A DNA stretch of 64,000 nt from Acanthamoeba castellanii str. Neff (GCF_000313135.1 NW_004457712.1:1237053-1301052); one strand, 5' to 3'. Shown: positions 9,941-25,124, numbered from the stretch's first letter. The notes: generated by a model not told the origin, from the sequence alone. A program made the numbers and translations.

Positions 9941-12312
9941 CTAGAAGTTGTTGTCGAAGAGGTTCTCCATCTCCTTCATGGCGTCGACCGACTTCTGCTC
10001 CCGCTCCCGCTTGGCTTCCCTCTCCTTCAGCCGCTCCTTCTCGCCCTTCCGCAACGACGTCCTCTCCCTGTCCCTCGCATCCCTCGAGTCCCTCGTGTCC
10101 CTCGCATCCCTCGTGTCTCGCTCTCTGTCCCTCTCCCGCTCCCGCTCCCGCTCCCGCTCCCTCGCGTCGCGCTCCTTCTTCTCTCCGCTCCCCGCCTTCC
10201 GCGTCTTCTCCCTGTCACGCTCTCTGTCTCGCTCCCTCTCGCGTTCGCGTTCACGTTCTCTCTCACGCTCCCTCACATCACGCTCCCTCGCATTGCGCTC
10301 TCTCGCATCGCGCTCCCTCTCGCGCTCACGATCGCGTTCTCGTTCTCTTTCGCGTTCGCGTTCGCGTTCCCTGTCTCGCTCGCGCTCTCGGGTGTCGCGC
10401 CCGTCGCGGTCTCGGTCGCGGTCGCGGTCGCGGTTGAGGGTCTTGGACTTCTCCTTCTTCTCGGCCGGCTTGTTCTGGCGCGTATCGGCCGACTTGCTGC
10501 GGGCGTGACCACCGCGCTGGTCCTCCTGGTCATACTCGTACTCGTCCCTCCGGCCGTACTGCCCCGGCGCCGTCTTGTAGGCCCCGCCGCTGTCGTCGTA
10601 GTCGCCGCCGGCCCCCGGCGACGGACTGCGCCGGCCTGGGCTCGGCTCGCGGCCGCGGTTTTTGCTATTGTTCACCACCAGCCCGCCGGCGCCCTCAATC
10701 CGCTTGCGGCCCACAGCGGCCGCGGCCCCCGCCATGGCGCCCTCAGAGGCGAAAGAGGCCGTGATCGACGCCCGCGGGCTCGGGCCGCCGCCGATCGTGC
10801 CGGCCTTGTGCTGGGAGGCGCGCTGCATCTGGAGCGCGATCTGGTCGACGGCGTCGTTGGACTGCTTGACCCGCTCCCAGATGACCTCGAGCCGGGCCAG
10901 GATGTCCATGAAGGTGGGCCGCCGGGCCGGGTCCTGCTGCCAACAGTCGGTGATGAGGCGGGCAAAGTCGGGGTCGCAGGTGCGTGGGATGGGCGGGCGC
11001 TCGCCGCAGGAGAGCGCCTTGATGACCTGGAAGGTGGTCAGATCGGAAAAGGGGAACTCGCCGGTGAGCACCTCCCATAGCACCACGCCGTAGGCATACA
11101 CATCGGCCGCCTTCGACGCCCGGCCGCCGTCCATCAACTCTGGCGCAGTCCTACAAAGTTGAATAAAACCAAATAAAAGAGTAAAGAACTGAAAGAAATA
11201 ATACCCAAGTAGAGCTCGGGGCGTACCAGTTGACTGTTCCGACATCGCCCACGGTGACGCCAGCGGTCTTGTTGCTCTCCTTGGACAGACCAAAGTCTGC
11301 CACCTTGGCCACCAGGTTCTCGTCGATCTACACATTTCACATACATTCCAGCAACAAATCAGCATTCCTGCCAGCATTCGCGCATACCAGAGAACAAGTC
11401 GCTGCAGTGGTGGCACAGAGGATGAGGAAACCACGCACGAGCACGTTGAGGGACTTGAGATCGCGGTGAAGGATGGTGGGCTCGTTTTCGTGGAGGTAGG
11501 TGAGGCCGCGGGCGATGTCGCGGGCGAACTGGACGCGTTTGATCCACGGCGGCTTGAACTCGCTCACCATTTCGTGCAGGTTGCCGTTGGACACGAACTC
11601 GGTGATGAAGAACACGTTGCCCTGTTCGAGGCACGCGCCGAGGAACAGCACCACGTTGGGATGCCGCAATTCGCTGTTACACGTTGACATTGTCATTGTT
11701 ACTCTCGAGTTCTGGGCCGGTTGGTCTGTATCATCAAGATTGACTTCACGTGCCTCATGGTTTCAATCTCCTTCTTGAACTGTTCAACAGATTCTTCGCT
11801 GTCGTCCAGCAGCTGTTTGATGGCCACCTTCATTCCTCGCCATGTTCTGCGCTCATCAATGATTAGTCACATTTCATATCATCTTACCGGTAAGATTGGC
11901 ATGGATGAGAGATTATGATGAAGAAGGAGGCTCACCCCTTGTAGACGGCGCCGAAGCCGCCTTGGCCCAACTTCTCCCCGTCGCGTATCACCTCGCTCGA
12001 CCTGATCTCCCATCTTTTGCGAATCGTCGAGTTTGAGGCCGGGTTCGAGTTGGATGAGTTGGAGAGGCTGGTCGCCGATGAGGTGGACGACAGGGACGAC
12101 GAGGAGTAGCCATGGCTGGGCTGGGGGAGGCCTCGCCGGGACGATGAGGGGTCCGCGAAGTCCAACCTGTCCTCCTCGTCGAGCCACTCCTCCTCAGTCG
12201 CGCGCCGATGTCCGCCCGATCGTGATCGGGCGCGCTCCTCTGCCTCCCTCTCCCTCTCCCGCTTCTCCCTCTCATATTCTCTGGGAGCGAGCGTTCCCGG
12301 ACGCTTCGACAT
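9941..12312 (-). CDS. TKL-type protein kinase with long Arg/Asp/Glu-rich tail
   Basis: Five exons on the minus strand: 12312-11936, 11846-11754, 11673-11439, 11327-11227, 11150-9941; 671 residues. An Arg/Glu- and Ser-rich N-terminus is followed by the kinase domain (about 110-375). It has Gly loop GQGGFGAVYKG, VAIKQ lysine, the EIETM glutamate, LRHPNVVLFLGA, HRDLKSLNVL, DFGLSKES, GTVNW-TAPE, DVYAYGVVLWEVLTGEFPF and RPTFMDIL. HRDLKSLN and NW-TAPE are typical of tyrosine-kinase-like Ser/Thr kinases. The last 230 residues are almost pure alternating Arg with Glu or Asp, resembling the RE/RD domains of splicing factors. The intron after 11754 begins GC (GCACGT), and only that donor keeps the ETM-S-ELRHPNVV frame. 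Confidence 0.88.
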
Positions 12313-12713
12313 TTTTCTTTGCTTTAGTGACCGTTTGATTAAATCTACCAGATGATGGTTGTGGTGTGTTTACAACCACCTCTTCCTCTCTCCCGGCCTT
12401 GGGAAGAAAAAGGTGAAGGCGAAATGGCATGCGCCAGGTTTGGTAAGGCCTGCCAAAAAAGAGAACGCGTGGCCAACATTGTGAAAACTAAGTTCCTTCA
12501 CGCACATTCCAGTGCCTACCATTCTTTTGTATTTCATTGAAATTTCATTGACATCTGTTGAGTGCGTCGAAGGGGTATGGAATCTTGCCAATGAGGTCGT
12601 TGGCGACGAGAAACCTGCGCGGCCAGCTCGGCAAGGCTCAATCCCAATCAAAGAACGAGAAGAGGAAGAACACCTCTTCGCCTCCTATCCCAACCACAAC
12701 TTCCACAGCGACA
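12313..12713. promoter_or_regulatory. Divergent intergenic region (kinase / malic enzyme)
   Basis: The kinase start (12312, minus) and malic enzyme start (12714, plus) face away from each other over 401 bases, so both promoters should lie here. I see no clear TATA or other element. One plus frame is open from 12558 in phase with the malic enzyme ATG and could add 52 residues, but it lacks presequence character. Confidence 0.5.
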
Positions 12714-15802
<3,089 letters not shown>

Positions 15803-16051
15803 AAAACGCAAACCTCTGTGACCTCTGACCGCCGCTCTCGGCGTGTGTGTGTGTGTGCGAGGGGTGTACGTGTATGTCTGCGTGGAAGAAGAAGCGTAGA
15901 AGGCCTAACATGCACTTGTTGGTCTGTTCTTCTTTGTTGTTATTGGCACTCGTTTAACTTGTGATTTCTCTTCTTTTTCTCATTTCGGAGAGGAAGAAAA
16001 CCACTTTTCTTCTTTCTTTTTAGATTTCTCCATCTTTGTAAAAAAACAAAG

Positions 16052-18592
16052 ATGGAAGCGGAAGCACCTCCGCCGGTGAGATTATGGGGCGATTCGGGAC
16101 AGGAAGAGATGCTACGACAGCGCGAGCCGCCGTCAGGCGCCCCTTCGCCTCTGCCCTTTCCATTGACCGACTTCTTCGATGTTCCGGCCACGCTGCAGAT
16201 CCTCACATCCCGTTCCTTCCGTAAGGTGGAGCCTCATCTTCTATAATTTTTATAACTATTTTTTAATTAGCATTTATTCATTTATTGACTGATTCGATTT
16301 AACGACAAATCAAAAATATCAATAGGTGGCGTTGCAGTTTCCCGACGAGCTGCTGCCCTACGCGCCGGAGGTCTACCGCCACCTGCAGTCAGGCCTGGGC
16401 TCCGAAGGTACGTACCTGCAGCCAACGTAGACGGTGTCGCGGCCTTTCTCATCTGTTGACACACTGTGTGTCGTGTCGTGTGTCGTGTGTCGTGTGTCGT
16501 GTGCGCGGGTGTGTGCTCTGGCATAGTTTTGTTGTTCGTGTTGGGCGACACTTCATATGGCGCGTGCTGCGTCGACGAAGTGGCGGCGCAGCATTTGAGC
16601 GCCGACGTCATCGTACATTACGGCCGCACCTGTCTCTCTCCGTACGTCCATCGCGCACACACCGCACACACACCGCACACACCGCACACACCATTGCGCT
16701 AAGAGCAGAGATGCGATCAATCAATGCAGGACATCACATCTGCCGGTCATCTACGTCTTCGGCCGCAAGCCTCTGGACGTCGCGCATCTGGTCCAAGAAT
16801 TCAAACAATCCTTCCCACTCGTCGACCAACACACACAAAACATTGAGGTACGCGCCCGCGTGTCGCGTCGTGTGCCGCGCGGTACTCATGAATAGTTCAC
16901 ATGCCAGGAGGGCGGTCGCGTGGTGGTATACTACGACGTGGAGTTCGCCTACGCCGCGCCGCTGCTCGAGGCCGAGCTCCGGTCGGCCGGCTACCCGGCC
17001 GCCGAGGTCGCCGTGAGCCGCCTCGACCGCTTCTACGTGCCCGCCCGGGGCCTTCGCCTCCCGCCTCTCACCACCACCACCGGCAGCGGCGGCGGCGGCT
17101 GCGGGTCGTGCGATTGTCGACAGCCCCGGGAGCAGCCTGACGAGCCCAGTGCCACGTCAGCTGTTGCTGAGGCCGAGGCTGCTGAGGTGGTGGTCTACGG
17201 GCGCAGAATTGCGGCGCCGGGCCAGGGCGGCGGCCAAGACAAGAAGCGCGACGTGGTGCTGTTCGTGGGCGAGGAGGGTCCCACGCTCACCAACTTTGTC
17301 ATCACCTACAGCCAAGCCCGGGTATCGTGTGTCGTGTCGTGTCGTGTTGTGCGTGTCGTGTGGTGTGGCTGACGTGGTGCGGGCTGCAGATGTGGCGGTA
17401 CAGTCCCGACAGCAGGGAGCTGCGAAGGGAGACGCTGTCGGTGAACAAGACCCTCATGCGACGGTACTTCCTCGTCGAGAAGACCAAGGACGCCGACATC
17501 ATCGGCATCGTCGCTGGCACCCTCGGCGTCTGTACGCAGTCCCGCGCACGACACGACACGACACGACACGACCTGACTCGTTTGGGCAGCCAAGTACCTG
17601 CAGATCATGGACCACATGAAGCGGCTGATCAAGGCGGCCGGGAAGAAGTACTACACGTTCGTGGTGGGCAAGCTCAACCCGCACAAGCTCGCCAACTTTG
17701 AGCACATCGACATCTTCGTGCTCGTGGCCTGCCCCGGTAAGACTTTCTCGCACGCACACGACGGCTCACGGCACACGACACACGACACACGGCACACGGC
17801 ACACGACACATGACACGCGCCGATTGACGTATGCGACGCCCGACAGAGAACAGCTTGATCGATTCGAAGGAATTCTTCAAGCCCGTCATCACGCCCTACG
17901 AACTCGAGCTCGCCCTCACCAAGTGCGTGACATCTAAACCGACGTTTGCCTCGAACAACTTTCGCTTATCCCGCACGACACACACCACCGCACATGACAC
18001 GAAACGACCGCACACGCACCACCGCACACGCAGGGGTAAGGAGTGGACCGGAGAGTACATCACGGACTTCAGCGAGATCCTGCCCTCGCTCGCCCCCAGC
18101 TCCGCGGAAGAAGGCGCTGACGTGCCGCACAAGAACGAAGAGCCCAGCGAAGAAGAAGACGAGCCTCGCCTGTCGCTCATCGACGGCAAACTCAAGTCCA
18201 GCGCCCGACCTGGTACGTCGTGCGGTGTCGTGTGTGTGTGTGTCGTGTATCGTGTTGTGCGACTAAACTCAAGCACGCGGCGACTGGGCGCAGAGGCGAG
18301 CGGGGGCGAGGCCGGGCAGGAGCTGGTGGTGTCCGGTGGTCAGGCGCTGGCGGTGAGCGTGCCCACGGCGGCCACCTTCTTGGCCCAGCGGCAGTGGAAG
18401 GGGCTCGAGCAGAAGCTGGGCGAGACGGAGGTCAAGCTCGCCGAAGAGGGGCGGGCGGGCATCCCCAAGGGCTACACTGTCGGTGAGGATTCATCGCGCA
18501 CCTGAACCTCGCGCAACAAGACCAATACGAACAAAGATAAAAGTTATGACGTGTGGGGTTGTGCAGCTTTCAGGCCAACGGGAAACACCTAG
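16052..18592 (+). CDS. DPH2: Diphthamide biosynthesis protein 2
   Basis: Exons: 16052-16225, 16326-16407, 16527-16641, 16730-16847, 16908-17321, 17390-17531, 17590-17736, 17847-17922, 18034-18212, 18294-18482, 18567-18592; 553 residues. Dph1/Dph2 domains are clear: [30 protein letters not shown] with [10 protein letters not shown] (cluster cysteines), [66 protein letters not shown] and TPYELELAL. It partners Dph1 in the first step of diphthamide formation on elongation factor 2. A Gly/Cys-rich insert (CGSCDC) near residue 250 is unusual. The end is uncertain: without the last intron the frame stops at 18505; with the intron it ends [11 protein letters not shown] at 18592. Confidence 0.92.
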
Positions 18593-18923
18593 GCGAAGAA
18601 CAGAGTCGCCTCAGTACTCTAGCGTAATGGATCAAAAATCTGCTTTCCCAAACAGCTCACCGCCAGTGCATTGGCCCATTCATCGATCCAAGATGGAGGC
18701 AAGCTGAGTGTGAGAGTCTAAACACGAAACCTGGATAAAATTCTCAAGGCAAAAGTTTTGCCAGAAATTAGCAAAACTACTGGAAACCAGGGCTAACCAA
18801 AACTAGTGACAGGCCAAAGCTTGTGCCAGAAATTGGAAACAACTTCCGTAAACCTGGGCATAACATCACTTCTTGGTAAACAGAAGCCACCCTGATTGTC
18901 AAATGAGATAAAAAGAGTCGATT
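18593..18923. other. Intergenic with an imperfect direct repeat
   Basis: Between DPH2 and tRNA-Arg. Two related segments of about 45 bases (18748-18792 and 18812-18862) share the pattern TTTTGCCAGAAATT...GGAAAC...CTGGG. No coding frame is convincing. Confidence 0.5.
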
Positions 18924-18995
18924 CAGGTCCGGCGGGGATCGAACCCGCAATCTCCTGATCCGGAGTCAGACGCCTTTCCATTAGGCCACGGACCT
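18924..18995 (-). tRNA. tRNA-Arg (anticodon CCG)
   Basis: On the minus strand a 72-base cloverleaf folds: acceptor AGGTCCG/CGGACCT, D arm with GGCCTAATGGAAAGGC, anticodon arm TCTGA-CTCCGGA-TCAGG with anticodon CCG, and T arm GCGGG-TTCGATC-CCCGC. There is no encoded CCA. A TTTTT run follows about 12 bases downstream (Pol III terminator). No intron. Confidence 0.93.
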
Positions 18996-19428
18996 TGATC
19001 TTGTTGTTATTGACGTCCTCACGAGTGGTTATTTGCTGACAAGCGCAGGGTGTACCTCGTGATGGATGCAAACTATGATCTCCTACTAGTCTGGAGTCAT
19101 ATGCACAATCACCTTCTTTTCAGTTTGAGAGATAATCCAGGAAACCATCTGCCACTGCTGTTGTGGGTGTGGTATATCTTGTTGGTGAGTAATTGGGATG
19201 TGGTGTTGAGGGCAATTGAGGGCACTTAATTGCTGCAAGTGTAGTGATTAGCATTGTGTGTCTATGTACACAGGGAGCTTTACAAAAAAAATTAAGTCAA
19301 GGCTGTCACTGTTGCACAATCACAGCATTGCACCTCCATGCTTGCATTGTTTTGGTGTGTGTGTTTGTTTGGATGAGTTGGTGGAAACAGTGCATACACA
19401 ACAAAAAGAGTGAGTGCCACACCTGGAC
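18996..19428. other. Intergenic, AT-richer, no gene seen
   Basis: It lies between the tRNA and the 3' end of the minus-strand Lys/Pro-rich gene. There are TTG/TGTGG-rich stretches and no frame with domain character on either strand. Confidence 0.5.
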
Positions 19429-19996
19429 CTAGTTTGTCTTTGCAGGGCTCTTGGTGTTCTTCTTTGTGGCCTCATCGTAGCTGATGGTCTCCTCCGTGGG
19501 CACGTTGGGCCTCCCTCGCCGCACCTGTGGCGGTACAAACTGACCTGCACAACAGTGGTGGTTGTTCAGAGGCCCTGAAAACGCGCTTATAGGGAGAGAG
19601 AGTACCTCGTCCACCACCTCTTCGCCTTGGTTTGGTCTCGTAGTCGGCAGGCGGCTCAACAAGCTTCATGGGCGGTGGTGCCGAGTAGGTGGGCGCCGCG
19701 AATGATGATTCGCCGGAATCGAGATCGAGGCTGGGCAATTTCACCAACCCCGGGGCAGGTGACGTCATCTTGGCCTTCTTGCTTGGCGATGATTTTGTGG
19801 CTGAAGACGAGGATGCCTGCTCTGATGCGAATGGGGGCGGGGGTAGTGTCACCTTCTTCTCTTCCTGTTTACGCTTTCGTGCAGTCGATTGATCTGACGG
19901 TTCGTCCACCACGTTCATGACGTCGTCTTTTGTCTGCTGCACCTCCTCCTGCTCGCTGTCATCGTCATCTCCATAGGCTCCCAGCAGTGCGTCCAT
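19429..19996 (-). CDS. Small Lys/Pro/Ser-rich nuclear-type protein, unidentified
   Basis: Two exons on the minus strand, 19996-19606 and 19544-19429; 168 residues. It starts MDALLGAYGDDDDSEQEE (acidic), then a basic bipartite-like patch (ARKRKQEEKK), a Ser/Lys patch (SSPSKKAKM), a Pro-rich centre with LVKLPSLDLDSGESSF, and the conserved-looking end GQFVPPQVRRGRPNVPTEE. The 61-base intron begins GTACTC and keeps frame. Composition suggests a disordered nuclear protein. I cannot name a family; a remote PRCC-like relationship crossed my mind but I see no diagnostic motif. Confidence 0.7.
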
Positions 19997-20154
19997 CGTG
20001 CTAGATGTCAAATTGATCAATTTTTGATCTGAAATGAACATTTCTTTTTATTTTCTCTTTGTTTTAGCTTTTGACTTCCCGTTGACCACTCCTTTGGTGA
20101 CACTGGCAAGGTGAGCCAAGATCGATTCATTTGCTTCATTCATTCATCACCATC
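19997..20154. promoter_or_regulatory. Short divergent promoter region
   Basis: Only 158 bases separate the start of the minus-strand Lys/Pro-rich gene from the signal peptide peptidase start. The region contains TTTTCTTTTTATTTTC tracts and probably serves both genes. Confidence 0.5.
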
Positions 20155-21728
20155 ATGATCGAGTTTGGGATTCTGGTGGCGTATGTCGCCATCATAGTTA
20201 TGGCCATGGTGCCGATTTGGATCGGTTCGCACCAGTCTCTTGAGCAGAAAATGGTACACGGCTCCCCAGATTCGAATGGCGCCAATCGCGATGAATTAAA
20301 TGAGCTGACTTTGCGTCGCGGGCCGAAGGTGGAGACGATGAAGGCCAAGGACGCCTACATGTTTCCCGTCGTGGGCAGCTGCGTGCTGTTCGGGCTCTAC
20401 CTCTTGTTCAAGCTCTTCTCCAAGGAGTACATCAACATGCTCCTGACACTCTACTTCCTCGTGTTCGGCGTCATGGCCGTCGGTGCCACCCTGCGGCCAT
20501 TCATCGCCCCCTTCTTCTCCAAGTCGCTGCAAGATGAGAAGCCCAAGACCTTCAGCCTCTTCTCGGTCGCCTTCGAGTGGACCGTGATCGACATCTTCGC
20601 CCTCGTGCTCGCCACCGGCATCGGCGCCTGGTACGTTCTCACCAAGCACTGGATCGCCAACAACATCCTCGGGCTGGCCTTCTCCATCCAGGGCATTGCC
20701 CTTCTCTCCCTCGGCAGCTTCCAAACCGGCTGCATTCTGCTCGTACGTACCATTCATTCATTCATTCATTCATTCAATCCATTCTTTCTTTTATTTAAAT
20801 GTGCTAATTTCGAATCTTGATTTTGGCGATTTGCGTGTAGTCCGGTCTCTTCGTGTACGACATCTTCTGGGTGTTCGGCACCGACGTGATGGTGACCGTG
20901 GCCAAGTCCTTCGACGCGCCCGTCAAGCTCCTGTGGCCCAAGGACGTCTTTGCCGAGCAGCTCCACTTCAGTATGCTCGGTCTGGGCGACATCGTCATTC
21001 CTGGTGCGCTACTTTTCTGCGCCCATCTTCTCATCTTTTTTTCATCTGTGGCTGGCCTGACCTTGTCCCTGTTGTTGTGTTGTGTTGTGTTGTGTTGTGT
21101 TGTGTTGTGTTGTGTTGTGTTGTGTTGTGTTGTGTTGTGTTGTGTTGTAGGCATCTTCATCGCTCTCATGCTGAGGTTCGACGTGGTCCGCGCGAGGAAG
21201 CAGAAGGCGAAGAAGAACTTCCCCAAGCCCTACTTCAATTTCACCTACGTCGGCTACTTCCTGGGCATGGCCACCACCATCGGCGTCATGCACGTGTTCA
21301 AGGCCGCTCAGGTACCTTGATCCCGCACTACAACCAAACACGCTGATGCTCATCGGCGCTGACGACAAACACACACACACACACACACACACAACAACAA
21401 CAATGCGCAGCCTGCCCTGCTCTACTTGGTGCCGTACTGCATTGGCTCGTCGGTGCTCGCGGCCCTACTCCTCGGTGAGGTGAAGGAGCTCATCTTCTTC
21501 TCCGAGGAGAAGTCGGAAGAGAAGAAGCAGAAGAAGACGGACTCGAACCCCGAGAAGAAGGCCAAGAAGGCCAAGAAGCAGCAGCCTAAGGAGGCCAACG
21601 CCCCCAAGAAGCAGCAGCCCAAGGAGGCCAACGGTGCCCAGAAGCCCAAGGCGAACGGCGAGAAGAAGAACAAGAAGGAGGCCAACAAGGCGCAGCCCAA
21701 GAGCAAGCAAACCACCAAGGCCAAGTAG
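20155..21728 (+). CDS. Signal peptide peptidase (intramembrane aspartyl protease)
   Basis: Four exons, 20155-20742, 20841-21003, 21151-21311, 21411-21728; 409 residues. A multi-pass protein with both catalytic motifs: VYDIFWVFGTDVMV (YD) and LGLGDIVIPG (GLGD), plus the PALLYLVP (PAL) motif that shapes the active site. The family cleaves leftover signal peptides in the ER membrane. The topology order matches HM13/SPP rather than presenilin. The C-terminus is an unusually long Lys/Gln/Ala tail of about 80 residues with repeats of KKQQPKEANA type. The intron at 21004-21150 is a TGTTG repeat; the last intron holds a CA run. Confidence 0.95.
21071..21149. repeat. TGTTG pentamer repeat in SPP intron
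   Basis: About 16 perfect TGTTG units run directly into the acceptor TTGTAG|GC at 21150. The tract substitutes for a polypyrimidine region. Confidence 0.92.
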
Positions 21729-21871
21729 TTGCCCTCTTTTCTCTTCTTCCTCTGTACATGCCTTGCACATCGCTACATCGCGCGTAGCGACTCGTTCAAA
21801 AGACAACATCATACTTTCTCCTCACTACACTCAAGGATGATGGTTTACTTTTTGTCAATGGTGATTGCACA

Positions 21872-24800
21872 TCAACCCTCACCTCCCTCGCCAACGTCGT
21901 TTCGCTTGTCATCGTCGTCACCGTTGTCATTGATGTGATGGTCGCCGAGTCGGGCCAGGCGAGCCGCGAGGGCTCGCAGCTCGGCCTCGACCTTGCGCTT
22001 GGAGTCGGCCAGAGACGAGATGCGCGACGACGACTGGCGGAGCGTGGCCTCGAGGCGCGCGGTCTCTTCCAGGTCGGCCTCGTTGAGCGTCTCGTAGATC
22101 TTGAGCACCGACACGATGCCGGCCTGCTGGCGGTCCTCCTCGCCCAGCATGGCCAGGATCTGGTCGAGCACGTTGCGCTGCCGCTCGCTCTCCTTCTCCC
22201 ACAGCGCGCGCATAAGCATGTCCGAGAACATTGCGAACATCTGCGACTGCAGCAGCCGCTGGAAGAACTGTCGCGCCTCCTGCACCGCACACCAAGCACG
22301 ACACGACACGACACACGCGTGAGCAACACGCATAGCTTGTTGGGGGAGAGAGTGCAAACCTCTTTGGTCCACAGCTTGAGGAGGTCGGCCATGTGCTTCT
22401 CGTTCTCGAAGTTGAAGTCCACGAGGCCCACCACGGCGATCTTTTCTGTGATGCTGTCCATCAGCTCCTGGTGGAACGAACGCAACACCTGGAAACACAC
22501 ACACAACGCGACAAACACACACACACACACACGACACACGCCGCACGACACACGGTAAGTCACCATCACTCGACCAAAAAGGGGCGCAAAGGCGCACCGC
22601 AAGGAGTCGGTGGACGGCGAGCTTGTCGGCAGGCGTGTTGCGGGTCGGGTAGAGGGTCCAGTCGGTTGTGTTCTTCTCATCCGCCTTCGCGTTGCCCGCA
22701 TTGGGCGCCAACTCGGCGTACACCTGCTTCAGCTCTCGCTTCCTGCGCGTGTGGTGTCGTGTGTGTCGTGTCATTTCTAATGCGACACGACAAGACACAA
22801 ACCGCACACACCATCGCACACGCACACGCGCGAAAAGGAGGAACTGTACAGTTTGGCGTCGAAGGGGAAGGGCGGGAAGACGGGCGGTAGGAGGAGCGAG
22901 TTGGTGTTGCAATTGACGACCAGGCACTCACCGACCGTCCGCAGCCGCTCGCCCTCGAGCCGCTGCACGCCCACCAGGTAGGGCACCGGCGACTCGATCA
23001 CCTCGATCAACCCCGCCGGCAGGATCGGAATGAACACGCCCTGCCACACGAACGGTCGCAGCAGCGTGGCCATCGACAGCCTTCATGTCGTGCGGCGAGT
23101 GCGGTTGTGCGTGTGCGGTGAGTTGTTGGGTGCATCGCACGCGCACACACACACGCACTCGCACACGCGGGAGTGGGTTGTGCATACATGATGCAGGAGA
23201 GGACGCCCAGGTTTTCGCAGACGACGATGACGGAGCATTCGGTGAGGAGCGCGCGCAGGAGGAACATGAAGTCGGTGAGCGAAAACGCCCGGCAGATGCA
23301 CGGCACGCCCCACTCGGCCATCATCGTGTCCTCGTCACCCACCTGCCGGTGACCTGACCATGTCAGCCAAGCCGCACACGGCACACGGCACACGGCACAC
23401 GGCACACGACACACGGCACACGACACGCACACGCACCGGACAGGTGTAGTTCTGCTGGAGGGGGTCGGGGAGGGTGAAGGAGAGGCCCGACGCCGCGGCT
23501 TCCTCGTTGAGGAGGACCTCGTAGTAGGCCTTGACCACCTGGATCACCATGTTGTCGTCCGCGAAGCCGCTCAACGGGTCAACAGCGCCGCCGTTTCCGG
23601 TGACCTTCGCGGGCGGCGTCGTCGGCTGCTGCAGCAGCTCGTCGTCGTCGTCCAGCCCGCTCATTCCGATCTGCAGCAGTCGCTCGGCCGCTGACGTGGC
23701 AATGTTCAGTGTCGACAAATATAAAAGCAAAGCCGAGTAGCGGATGTAGGAGGTGGTGACAGAGGAGGGGGGGGGTTGGCGCAAGGTACCCAGAACGCTG
23801 TAGAGGACGGAGAAGTGGAGTTCGAAGAAGGGGAAGCGGGAGAGGAGGCAGTAGCAGCGGAGCGTGCTGGTCTTGTTGGTCCGTTGGCCGCCGCGCGAGC
23901 GCACCGCGCCCTCCACCCCCACCTCCTCCCGCTCGCCCATATCTTCCCCCACAGCCACCTCCTGATTGCCTTCGGGCGTCGTAGCAATCACCACCGGCGC
24001 CGCCTTCCTCGCGAACGTCGGCCTCCTCTGCACAGCCAAACCCCATCGTCAGTCGCACACGACACACACGTCATCATCATCGCACACGCACACATTGCAC
24101 GACACACAACGATCAAGACACGACACGAACCTCGAGCATTTCGAGGCGACGAACGCAGACGCCGTAGAGGACCGTGTCGCCGGCGGTGATGCGGAACACG
24201 TAGGAGAAGTGGGAGCTCTGGATCCGCTTGAGCGAGTCAAAGACGATCTCGTTTTCGGCGCTCATCGAGTGCGAGGCCAGGATGTCCTTGGTCGGCACGC
24301 CGTGCGGGAAGCAGAAGCGGCCGACCTGGTCCGACGACAGCGGAATGTTGGGGAATTTGAAGATCAGTTCGGGCGCCCGCACGTCTTCGGCGGCGACGGC
24401 GAAGGGCGCGGGCGCGGGCGCGGGCGGTTGGGTTGGTCGGGTCAATGTCAGCAGCCTCGACCGCGGGCGGGACGACGGTGATGATGGCGAGGGCGATGTG
24501 GACGACGATGACGAGATGATGCCAGCGAGATCGGTTAGCGATGTCGATGACGAGGAGGTGGAAGTGGACGATGATGAAGATGACGAAGATGACGATGGCT
24601 CCATGCTCAAAGCCGACGGGCCGACCACGATGAAGTGTTCGAAGAGGTGGCCCTCGCGCTTGGCCGGCTTCGTGTGCGTGGAATTGCTGCGGTGGGAGGC
24701 CGGCATTAGCGGTGGGACGTATGCACGTGTGCGGTGGTGCGTGTGCGATAGAGTGCGCGTGTGCGTGTGCGTGTGCGGTGGTGCGCGTGTGCGTGTGCGT

Positions 24801-25124
24801 GTGCGGTGGTGTGCGTGTGCGGTGGTACGCGTGTGCGGGGACAGTCCGACATGTAAACATACCTCTGACCAACCAGGTCTAGCTTCAACAGGTTGCCCTG
24901 CGACCAAAATAAATCAATATAATAAATCAATAAATAAAAACCGATTTGCTTGTTTCTTTCTTTCTGTTGTTTATGCTTTGGGCTTCGAGAAAGGAAGAGG
25001 GGCGGTGCACTACCTTCTTCTTGGCTGGTTGGACCTGCTCCATGACTTCGACATACCGGTCCTGTTGTTCGAGGGTGTACCGTCGAGATGTCTCCTTGTT
25101 GGACTTAAAGTTTAGCCTCTTCAT
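21872..25124 (-). CDS. DENN-domain protein (putative Rab GEF)
   Basis: Ten exons on the minus strand: 25124-25014, 24897-24863, 24686-24131, 24027-23790, 23690-23437, 23342-23188, 23080-22850, 22742-22598, 22488-22360, 22279-21872; 753 residues. The upstream DENN part reads LFEHFIVVG, IFKFPNIPLSSDQVGRFCFP and FSYVFRITAGDTVLYGVC. The core DENN part has CLLSRFPFFELHFSVLYSVL, GVPCICRAFSLTDFMFLLRA, ECSVIVVCENLGVLSCIM, LLRPFVWQGVFIPILP and SPVPYLVGV. The C-terminal third is helical and includes FFQRLLQSQMFAMFSDM and a coiled-coil tail. DENN proteins activate Rabs by nucleotide exchange. The subfamily is not clear. A Ser-run insert lies between residues 70 and 110. One exon is only 35 bases. Confidence 0.88.

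Noticed and set aside
9896..11080. Long plus-strand frame (394 codons, Leu/Ser/Arg-rich)
   Set aside because: It is the antisense shadow of the kinase Arg/Glu tail; the minus strand has a full kinase with consistent splice phases.
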